Source: an uncultured Oscillibacter sp. (GTDB taxonomy: Bacteria > Bacillota > Clostridia > Oscillospirales > Oscillospiraceae). Taken from it: a stretch of 8,162 bases of DNA. The position numbers and the translations under genes are program-made. Of this stretch, positions 1-5,220 are shown in pieces; position 1 is the first letter of the stretch, and every line of letters starts with the position of its first letter. The stretch covers positions 1-8,162 of the forward strand of contig CABSFC010000114.1 in the NCBI GenBank assembly GCA_902476875.1, in the 5' to 3' direction. The notes under the pieces were generated by a model, which was not told where the DNA came from, ran no database searches, and saw only the letters and a program-made list of their open reading frames with translations.

Positions 1-55
1 CGGTGTGGAGCGGGGGAAAATCCGGCGATGACTTCAAAGGATTACCTATCGCTAT
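1..55 (+). mobile_element. Group II intron, 3' end (domain VI, possibly tail of domain V)
   Basis: These bases do not encode the VirD4 residues expected before the conserved LPDG stretch, but they resemble the end of a bacterial group II intron. GCGAT at 25-29 pairs exactly with ATCGC at 48-52 to form the base of a domain VI-like hairpin. The sequence then runs GCTAT to base 55, giving the usual A-Y intron end. A48 lies 8 bases from that end, where the branch-point adenosine of this ribozyme class is normally found, although it can also be drawn as paired. The first ten or so bases could be the 3' strand of domain V, but its 5' strand is outside the window. With the junction at 55/56, bases 56-57 (TT) complete a codon such as GTT, restoring a reading of DEFANV-SLPDG across the splice. 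The reverse transcriptase/maturase ORF would lie upstream, out of view. The call rests on recognition of the family pattern. Confidence 0.72.
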
Positions 56-579
56 TTTCCTTGCCGGACGGCTATGCCCGCCTCCAAGCCACTATGCGCT
101 CCCGTAATGTGATGGCCACGATCATACTGCAAAATATCTCACAGTTAAAGGCACTTTTTAAGGATGATTGGGAGGGCATCATAGGCAACGCAGACGCCTT
201 TATCTATTTGGGCGGCAATGAACAAAGTACGCACAAATATGTCTCGGAGCTGCTGGGCAAGGAGACAATCCAGACCCAGACCAGCAGCCAGAGCAGGGGG
301 CGCAGCGGATCGTACAGTCAAAATTTCCAGCAGGCCGGACGCGAACTTTTAACGCCTGACGAAGTGCGGATGCTGGACAACAAAAAGGCCATTGTCCTTA
401 TTCGAGGCGAAGCGCCGGTCATAGATGACAAATACGATCTGATGAAGCATCCCCGCATTAAGCTGACGGCTGACGGTGGCGCAGCCGCTTATATACACAG
501 TCCAGTTTGCCTATACGACGTGGGCGATCTGGACTTTTCCTTTACGTCGCTGGACGATGTGGAAATCATCGAATCATAA
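56..579 (+). CDS. VirD4/TraG-family type IV coupling protein, C-terminal part (3' exon)
   Basis: This is the C-terminal part, about 174 residues, of the ATPase that docks relaxase-bound DNA onto the conjugative type IV secretion channel at the inner face of the membrane. The visible sequence has family hallmarks: LPDGYARLQATMRSRN, then IILQNISQLKALF (the conserved Gln-containing motif after Walker B), then GGNEQSTHKYVSELLGKET, and finally ELLTPDEVRMLDN followed by IRGEAPV. The Walker A and Walker B (DEFAN) motifs must lie upstream. Where Walker B would be expected, the reading frame changes abruptly to unrelated sequence, which I interpret as a group II intron end. An ATG at 28 is in frame but falls inside that intron-like hairpin and is unlikely to be a real start. 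The TAA stop at 577-579 overlaps the Shine-Dalgarno sequence of the next gene. The family assignment is very secure. Whether a functional protein is made depends on intron splicing. Confidence 0.9.
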
Positions 580-586
580 GGAGGAA
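578..586 (+). promoter_or_regulatory. Ribosome binding site for the Maff2-type gene
   Basis: AAGGAGGAA overlaps the VirD4 stop codon and lies 9 bases upstream of the ATG at 596. It is a near-perfect Shine-Dalgarno sequence. It decides against the longer in-frame ORF that could start at 476, and it suggests that this short membrane protein is strongly translated. Confidence 0.85.
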
Positions 587-595
587 TTTTTTCGT

Positions 596-961
596 ATGAA
601 CAAGTTTTTCAACCGCTCCGCTCCCCGCAGCCCCCTTACCCATGAGCAGCACCGGCGCAACCGCCGTGCCCGCCGTCTCTACTTCTCCGCCGCTCTTGCC
701 GTGACCCTTTGCGCGACACTGGCCGTCCCGGCCTTTGCCGCAGGCTCCGACCCGCTGGGCATTGTCAATAACCTGTCCGACTTCATTTTCTCCATCATCA
801 AGGCCCTGGGCGTGATTATCCTGGGCTGGGGTATCGTACAGGTGGGTATGTCTATCCAGTCCCACGACGCCAGCCAGCGGACACAGGGCTTCCTCTGTCT
901 GTTCGGCGGGCTTATGATTGCCTTTGCCAAGGAGATTTTGACGGCCATCGGCGCGGTGTAA
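596..961 (+). CDS. Maff2-family small membrane protein, VirB2-like position
   Basis: This 121-residue protein resembles the Maff2 family found directly after VirD4 in Tn1549-like ICEs. Residues about 1-27 are polar and very basic (HRRNRRARR at 19-27). A hydrophobic stretch at about 28-47 ends in PAFAAG, a plausible signal peptidase I site after residue 48 or 49. Two further hydrophobic segments follow, at about 62-85 and 98-118, separated by a short polar loop (SIQSHDASQRTQ). The size, the signal peptide and the two membrane helices recall VirB2-type pilins, so a pilin-like role is a reasonable inference, but it has not been shown for this family as far as I know. The start is set by the Shine-Dalgarno at 578-586. 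A palindrome follows 20 bases after the stop codon and could affect transcript stability. Confidence 0.85.
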   Translation: MNKFFNRSAPRSPLTHEQHRRNRRARRLYFSAALAVTLCATLAVPAFAAGSDPLGIVNNLSDFIFSIIKALGVIILGWGIVQVGMSIQSHDASQRTQGFLCLFGGLMIAFAKEILTAIGAV

Positions 962-981
962 GCTGGGTAACATACAAGTTA

Positions 982-1014
982 GGGAAATGCGTCTCACCGT
1001 GAAACGCATTTCCC
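982..1014. repeat. Intergenic palindrome, copy 1 of 3
   Basis: The left arm, GGGAAATGCGTCTCAC at 982-997, is followed by a central C at 998 and a right arm at 999-1014 that complements it at 15 of 16 positions (C993 faces A1003). The element fills most of the gap between the Maff2 gene and virB6 and ends just before the virB6 ribosome binding site. No run of T follows, so it does not look like an ordinary intrinsic terminator. The same palindrome recurs at 5137-5175 and 7416-7444. Confidence 0.93.
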
Positions 1015-1018
1015 CCTC

Positions 1019-1026
1019 GGAGGTGA
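1019..1026 (+). promoter_or_regulatory. Ribosome binding site fixing the TTG start of virB6
   Basis: GGAGGTGA is a strong Shine-Dalgarno sequence immediately after palindrome copy 1. It lies 4 bases upstream of TTG at 1031. No ATG is available in frame until base 1100, well inside the conserved N-terminal part, so TTG is the likely start. Confidence 0.8.
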
Positions 1027-1030
1027 TTTT

Positions 1031-1870
1031 TTGAGTGACAACTGGATCGTCAGCAATTTGGAGAGCGCCCTGGCAGGGTGGAACGATAAGCTGGGTGAGA
1101 TGTGGGCGCTGCTGACCCAATCTCCGGAGACGTTCAAGGGCGGCACCATATGGAGCCTGATCCTCAATGTCCACAATGCCCTTGTTGGCATTGGCTATGG
1201 CCTTTTGGTGCTGTTTTTCGCGATGGCCATTTTCCAGAGCGCCGTCAGCTTTCGGGACTTTCAGAGGCCGGAATATGTATTGCGCCACCTGATCCGCTTT
1301 ATCCTCGCCAAAACAGCCGTGGGCCACTGCATGGAGATTATGACCGCGATTTTCAGCGTCTGCGGGGGTATTACCCAAACTGTGATGAGCGGGCTGGGCG
1401 GCTCGATCTCCACGGCGGCGACACTGCCCAGCGAGATCGTGACCGCCATTGAGAGCGTGGGCCTGTTGGAGAGCATCCCCCTGTGGCTTGTTTCGCTGCT
1501 GGGCACTCTCTTTATAACCGTAATGTCCTTTATTCTCCTGCTCACCGTCTACGGGCGTTTTTTCCGGCTCTATATGTTCACCGCGCTGGCCCCCTTGCCG
1601 CTGGCCACCTTTGCCGGGCAAACCACGTCCTCCAGCGGCAGGGCGTTTATCAAAAGCTATATCGGCGTGTGCATGGAGGGCGCGGTGATCGTGCTGGCCT
1701 GTCTGATCTATTCCGCGTTCCTGTCCAGCAGCGCCCCCGCTGTGGACAGCAGCCTGCCCGCCGTCACAATGGCATGGGAGTACATCGGCCAACTCATTTT
1801 CAATATGCTGATCCTCACCGGCCTTGTGCGCGGGGCCAGCCGGATCGTAAAGGAGATGTTCGGCTTATAG
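1031..1870 (+). CDS. VirB6/TrbL-like polytopic conjugation membrane protein
   Basis: This 279-residue integral membrane protein matches the VirB6/TrbL-like proteins that follow Maff2 in Tn1549-type conjugation modules. In type IV secretion, VirB6 forms part of the inner-membrane channel through which the DNA substrate passes. About six hydrophobic segments can be seen: roughly residues 43-72, 84-115, 149-173, 176-195, 208-232 and 248-268. The N-terminal 40 residues are soluble (MSDNWIVSNL and onwards), and a glycine/serine-rich loop lies near 120-130. The start is TTG, supported by the ribosome binding site at 1019-1026. The end (KEMFGL) overlaps the proposed start of the methyltransferase by four bases, and the last codons carry that gene's likely Shine-Dalgarno (AAAGGAG). 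Sequence conservation in VirB6 is low, so the call relies on topology, length and neighbours as well as recognition. Confidence 0.82.
   Translation: MSDNWIVSNLESALAGWNDKLGEMWALLTQSPETFKGGTIWSLILNVHNALVGIGYGLLVLFFAMAIFQSAVSFRDFQRPEYVLRHLIRFILAKTAVGHCMEIMTAIFSVCGGITQTVMSGLGGSISTAATLPSEIVTAIESVGLLESIPLWLVSLLGTLFITVMSFILLLTVYGRFFRLYMFTALAPLPLATFAGQTTSSSGRAFIKSYIGVCMEGAVIVLACLIYSAFLSSSAPAVDSSLPAVTMAWEYIGQLIFNMLILTGLVRGASRIVKEMFGL
1849..1856 (+). promoter_or_regulatory. Ribosome binding site for the MT-A70 methyltransferase, inside virB6
   Basis: AAAGGAGA lies within the last codons of virB6, 10 bases upstream of the ATA at 1867. It is the only good Shine-Dalgarno near the N-terminus expected from conservation (GKYSIIYADPPW), and so argues that translation begins at or very near 1867 despite the lack of an ATG, GTG or TTG there. 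Confidence 0.6.
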
Positions 1871-2412
1871 GGAAATACAGCATCATTTACGCCGATCCGC
1901 CCTGGCGCTATCAGACATGGAAGGGGCAGGGCGTGGCGGAGCGGCATTACCCCACCATGCCGCTGGAGAACATCAAGGCCCTGCCCGTCGCCGGACTTGC
2001 CGGAAAGGACTGTGTTTTATTCCTTTGGGCCACCTACCCCATGCTGCAGGAGGCGCTGGATGTGATCCGGGCATGGGGCTTTATCTTTAAGACAGTTGCT
2101 TTCACATGGATCAAGCTGGCACCCAAAGCGGACACCATCTATTGGGGCATGGGCTACTGGACACGCTCTAACGCTGAGATCTGTCTGCTGGCCACCAAGG
2201 GCCAACCCAGGCGGCGGGCAAGGAACGTGCATCAGGTTATCATTTCCCATGTGGAGGAACACAGCAAAAAGCCGGACGAGGCCCGGCGGCGCATTGTGGC
2301 CCTCATGGGCGATTTGCCCCGCGTGGAGCTGTTTGCCCGGCAGCCAGCCCCCGGTTGGGACGTGTGGGGAAACGAAGTACAGAGCAATATCCAATGGCAT
2401 GATGTGACATAG
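1867..2412 (+). CDS. MT-A70 family adenine-N6 DNA methyltransferase
   Basis: This protein of about 181 residues belongs to the MT-A70 family of S-adenosylmethionine-dependent adenine-N6 methyltransferases. The catalytic DPPW motif is at residues 10-13 (IIYADPPWRYQ). It is followed by HYPTM, the hydrophobic strand DCVLFLWATYPML, GFIFKTVAFTWIK, the segment GYWTRSNAEICLLATKG, and a C-terminal HSKKPDEARRRIVALMGD with PGWDVWGNEV, all typical of the short phage and ICE members. The start is uncertain. The conserved N-terminus begins at GKYSIIYADPPW, exactly after an ATA codon (1867-1869) that overlaps the virB6 TAG, and a Shine-Dalgarno sits 10 bases upstream. The only in-frame ATG before the motif is at 1774, deep inside virB6; GTG at 1933 would delete DPPW. 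A terminator-like hairpin follows the stop. A role in protecting or marking transferred DNA is inference; no restriction partner is visible. Confidence 0.88.
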   Translation: MGKYSIIYADPPWRYQTWKGQGVAERHYPTMPLENIKALPVAGLAGKDCVLFLWATYPMLQEALDVIRAWGFIFKTVAFTWIKLAPKADTIYWGMGYWTRSNAEICLLATKGQPRRRARNVHQVIISHVEEHSKKPDEARRRIVALMGDLPRVELFARQPAPGWDVWGNEVQSNIQWHDVT

Positions 2413-2447
2413 GGAACGGCGGCACGTCCGCTGTTCCTTTATTTTAT
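2413..2447 (+). terminator. Rho-independent terminator-like hairpin after the methyltransferase
   Basis: GGAACGGCGG at 2413-2422 pairs with CCGCTGTTCC at 2428-2437 (nine Watson-Crick pairs and one G-T) around a 5-base loop. It is followed directly by TTTATTTTAT. This is the textbook form of an intrinsic terminator. It lies in the middle of the secretion operon, just before prgI, so it may act as an attenuator that lowers downstream expression rather than as a full stop. Confidence 0.8.
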
Positions 2448-2465
2448 CAGCGAAAGGAGCATCGC

Positions 2466-2810
2466 ATGGAAATTAAAATCCCAAAAGAAGTGCGGCAGCA
2501 CAAGGAAACCATCTTTTTCGGCCTGTCGGCCCGACAGTTCTTCTGTGCCGTTATCGCTGTAGGGGTGGCCGTTGGCGTTTACCTCGGCCTCGGCCCCGTG
2601 ATTGGAAAGGAGACAGCAAGCTGGGTATGTATCCTCGCCGCCGCGCCCGTGGCCCTCGCGGGCTTTTTCAACTACAACGGCATGACGCTGGAACAGTTCG
2701 CCTGGGCCTTTATCAAGTCTGAAATCCTTTGTGCCGGGGAGCGCCGTTTTATCTCGAAAAACTTTCACTATGAACTGATCAAGCGGAAAGGGGCGCAGGA
2801 CTTTGATTAA
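2466..2810 (+). CDS. PrgI-family conjugation membrane protein
   Basis: This 114-residue protein matches the PrgI family, small membrane proteins located directly before VirB4 in Gram-positive conjugation modules and thought to occupy the VirB3-like position. It starts with MEIKIPKEVRQHKETIFFGLS, characteristic of the family, followed by two membrane segments at about residues 22-43 and 49-68 joined by a short loop. A soluble, basic C-terminal part ends in KNFHYELIKRKG. The ATG at 2466 has a good Shine-Dalgarno (AAAGGAG at 2453-2459). The gene lies after a terminator-like hairpin, and its last 8 bases overlap the TTG start of virB4, implying translational coupling. In many type IV systems VirB3-like proteins depend on or fuse to VirB4, and this arrangement fits that pairing. 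Family assignment is firm; the detailed role is inferred. Confidence 0.9.
   Translation: MEIKIPKEVRQHKETIFFGLSARQFFCAVIAVGVAVGVYLGLGPVIGKETASWVCILAAAPVALAGFFNYNGMTLEQFAWAFIKSEILCAGERRFISKNFHYELIKRKGAQDFD
2787..2793 (+). promoter_or_regulatory. Ribosome binding site fixing the TTG start of virB4
   Basis: AAAGGGG lies inside the end of prgI, 9 bases upstream of TTG at 2803. An in-frame ATG at 2818 would shorten the protein by only five residues, but it is 24 bases from this site. The TTG is therefore the better choice, though not certain. Confidence 0.6.
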
Positions 2811-5130
2811 ATCCCTGATGCTGGCCAACAAAAGTGAACGTGAGCGGTTTACCATCCCCCGCAGCGTCCAGGAGACGATCCCCGTCAAATGTGTGTACCC
2901 CGACGGGATCTGGCTTGTGGGAAATAAGCACAGCAAGAGCTGGCGGCTGACCGACGTGAACTATGCCGCCGCCTCGGATGAGGAGCGGCGCGGCATCTTC
3001 CTGGCCTATGGCGGCGTTCTCAACTCCCTGCCCACCGACGCCGCCACCAAGATCACCATTATCAACCGCCGTCTGAACCCTGTGGACTTTGAGCGCAGTA
3101 TTTTGATGGAGGAACGCTGGGACGGGCTGGACGAGTACCGGCAGGCGGCCAACGCCATTCTGAAGCGCCGCGCCGCTGAGAGTAACAATCTGGTGCAGGA
3201 AAAGTATATCACCTTGTCCATCCCCCAGCGGAAAATTGAGGAGACTCGTTCCTACTTCCGGAGGGTGGACGGCAACCTGACCAAGAGCCTGGGACGGCTG
3301 GACAGTACGGCGCGGGAGGTTGCCAACCATGACCGACTGCGTATCCTCCATGACTTTTTCCGGCCCGGAGAGGAACAGTATTTTACCTTTGACCAGACAG
3401 CGGCGATCCGACACGGCATTGACTTCAAAGACCTCGTTTGCCCGGATGGTATCTCCTTCAAGGCCGGCTACTTTGAAATGGGCAGTAAGTACGGGCGCGT
3501 CCTGTTCCTCAAAGACTATGCTTCCTACATCGAGGACGATATGATCTCCGACCTGTCCGACTTTGACCGCAGCCTCATGCTGTCCATTGACATCCTGCCT
3601 GTCCCCACAGACGAGGCGGTGAAGGAAATACAAAGCCGGATTTTAGGCGTCGAGAGCGACATCACCCGCTGGCAGCAGCGGCAGAACGATAAAAACAACT
3701 TCACCGCCTCCATCCCCTATGAGCTGGAGCAGCTCCGCACTGAGACGAAGGAATTTTTGTCAGACCTCACCGAACGCGACCAGCGCATGATCTTTGCCGT
3801 GGTGACGCTGGTACATATCGCGGACACGCTGGAGCAGTTGGACGCTGATACGGAAACCCTGCTGTCCATCGGGCGGGAGCATCTTTGCCAGTTTTCTGTT
3901 TTGCGCTATCAGCAGGAGGACGGATTGAACACCGTCCTGCCCTACGGCCTCCGGCGCGTCAAGGCCCTGCGGACGCTGACTACCGAAAGCGCCGCTGTCC
4001 TCATGCCCTACCGGGTGCAGGAGATACAAGACCCCGGCGGGCTGTCCTATGGTATCAACGCCATATCCCGCAACCTTTTGATCTGTGACCGCAAGCGGCT
4101 GATTTCCCCCCACGGCTTTTATTTGGGCGTCTCCGGCTCCGGCAAGAGCATGGGTATGAAGGACGCCATCACCGAAGTCGTGCTGGGCACCGGCGACGAT
4201 GTAATTATCATCGACGCCGAGCGCGAGTACGGCCCGCTGGCTAAGGCCCTGGGCGGCGAAATCATCGAAATCTCCCCTCACAGCCAGCACCATATTTCTC
4301 CCCTTGACCTGGGCAGCGGCTATACCGACGACGAAAACCCCGTTGCCATGAAGTCGGAGATCATCACCAGCATTTTGGAGCAGCAGATGGGCGCGGGCCG
4401 CATGAGCGCCAGCCACAAATCCATCATTGACCGCTGTACCACCAATATCTATCAGAACTACTTCCAAGGGAAGGGCAAGGTGCGGATGCCCCTGCTCACC
4501 GATTGGCGGGAGGAAGTGCTGAAGCAGGTTGACCCGGAGGCGCGGGAGATTGCCCTCGCCGCCGAGCTGATCACTGAGGGCAGCTTGAACGTGTTCGCCC
4601 ATCCCACCAACGTCAATATGGACAACCGACTTGTTGTCCTTGACCTCTACGAGATGGGGGAGCAGCTTCGGCCTACGGCCCTGGTGGTAACGCTGGAGGC
4701 CGTCCAGAATCGCGTCATGGAGAACCGCAAGCTGGGCAAGTTTACATGGGTATTCATTGACGAGTGCTATTTGTACTTCAAATACCACTATTCCGGAGAA
4801 TTTCTCTATCGGGCGTGGAAACGCTTTCGGAAGTACGCCGGGATTATGACGGCGGCGACGCAGAACGTGGAGGAATGTCTGAAGTCCGAAACAGCGCGGC
4901 TCATGCTGGCCAACAGCGAATTTCTGCTGCTGTTCAATCAGTCCGCCACCGACCGGGCCGAGCTGTCCAAGCTCCTGCACATTTCCGACACGCAGATGGG
5001 CTACATCACCAATGCGGAACCTGGGCACGGCCTTCTGCGGTTTGGCGGGGCGCTGGTGCCCTTTTCCAACACCATCCCGCGGGACTCCGGCCTCTACCGG
5101 CTCATGTCCACCACGCCGGGCGAAAGCTGA
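2803..5130 (+). CDS. VirB4/TraE-family conjugation ATPase
   Basis: This 775-residue protein is the VirB4-type ATPase, the motor that energises assembly and substrate transfer of the conjugative type IV system at the cytoplasmic face of the membrane. The N-terminal half matches ICE VirB4 proteins (FTIPRSVQETIPVKCVYPDG near residues 16-35; LRILHDFFRPGEEQYF; LSIDILPVPTDEAVKE). The C-terminal half carries the ATPase core: Walker A GVSGSGKS at 442-449, a conserved DAEREYGPLAKALGGEI stretch, SLNVFAHPTNV, Walker B WVFIDE at 649-654 and the TAATQN motif ending at Gln687-Asn688. The end (GGALVPFSNTIPRDSGLYRLM) is also typical. All key residues are intact and the length is normal. The start is TTG at 2803, overlapping the prgI stop by 8 bases. 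Palindrome copy 2 begins 6 bases after the stop. Very secure call. Confidence 0.96.
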   Translation: MIKSLMLANKSERERFTIPRSVQETIPVKCVYPDGIWLVGNKHSKSWRLTDVNYAAASDEERRGIFLAYGGVLNSLPTDAATKITIINRRLNPVDFERSILMEERWDGLDEYRQAANAILKRRAAESNNLVQEKYITLSIPQRKIEETRSYFRRVDGNLTKSLGRLDSTAREVANHDRLRILHDFFRPGEEQYFTFDQTAAIRHGIDFKDLVCPDGISFKAGYFEMGSKYGRVLFLKDYASYIEDDMISDLSDFDRSLMLSIDILPVPTDEAVKEIQSRILGVESDITRWQQRQNDKNNFTASIPYELEQLRTETKEFLSDLTERDQRMIFAVVTLVHIADTLEQLDADTETLLSIGREHLCQFSVLRYQQEDGLNTVLPYGLRRVKALRTLTTESAAVLMPYRVQEIQDPGGLSYGINAISRNLLICDRKRLISPHGFYLGVSGSGKSMGMKDAITEVVLGTGDDVIIIDAEREYGPLAKALGGEIIEISPHSQHHISPLDLGSGYTDDENPVAMKSEIITSILEQQMGAGRMSASHKSIIDRCTTNIYQNYFQGKGKVRMPLLTDWREEVLKQVDPEAREIALAAELITEGSLNVFAHPTNVNMDNRLVVLDLYEMGEQLRPTALVVTLEAVQNRVMENRKLGKFTWVFIDECYLYFKYHYSGEFLYRAWKRFRKYAGIMTAATQNVEECLKSETARLMLANSEFLLLFNQSATDRAELSKLLHISDTQMGYITNAEPGHGLLRFGGALVPFSNTIPRDSGLYRLMSTTPGES

Positions 5131-5136
5131 TACCAT

Positions 5137-5175
5137 GCCGGGAAATGCGTCTCACGGTGAGACGCATTTCCCGGC
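5137..5175. repeat. Intergenic palindrome, copy 2 of 3 (perfect 19-base arms)
   Basis: This is the longest copy. GCCGGGAAATGCGTCTCAC at 5137-5155 is perfectly complementary to 5157-5175 around a single central G at 5156. The inner 33 bases match copies 1 and 3 almost exactly; the outer GCC/GGC extension is unique to this copy. It starts 6 bases after the virB4 stop. The downstream bases (TTATCCGATAG) hold no T-run, so classical intrinsic termination is unlikely. Confidence 0.95.
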
Positions 5176-5206
5176 TTATCCGATAGTATCCCTATTTCAT
5201 TGTGAC

Positions 5207-5212
5207 AGGAGG
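5207..5212 (+). promoter_or_regulatory. Ribosome binding site fixing the TTG start of the NlpC/P60 gene
   Basis: AGGAGG lies 8 bases upstream of TTG at 5221, an ideal spacing. The first in-frame ATG is about 30 codons further on, without a comparable site, so the TTG start is well supported. Confidence 0.85.
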
Positions 5213-5220
5213 CGAACAGT

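Noticed and set aside
28..57. ATG at 28 as the start of an independent 183-residue protein
   Set aside because: The downstream product is the C-terminal part of VirD4, and residues coded before base 58 match nothing in that family. The ATG sits within the proposed intron domain VI.
476..595. Longer start for the Maff2-type protein at ATG 476
   Set aside because: It would overlap the VirD4 gene by about 100 bases and has no ribosome binding site, while ATG 596 has a strong one and gives a family-like N-terminus.
566..1792. Long antisense open frame (408 codons)
   Set aside because: It is antisense to Maff2 and virB6, of low-complexity composition with no recognisable domain, and is explained by GC-rich codon bias on the + strand.
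1774..1866. Methyltransferase start at ATG 1774
   Set aside because: It would add 31 residues coded from the end of virB6 in another frame, unlike the family N-terminus, and would overlap virB6 by 97 bases. Kept only as an alternative.
3760..5136. Long antisense open frame (458 codons)
   Set aside because: It lies wholly opposite the conserved virB4 ATPase core and shows no domain; it is a shadow of the real gene.
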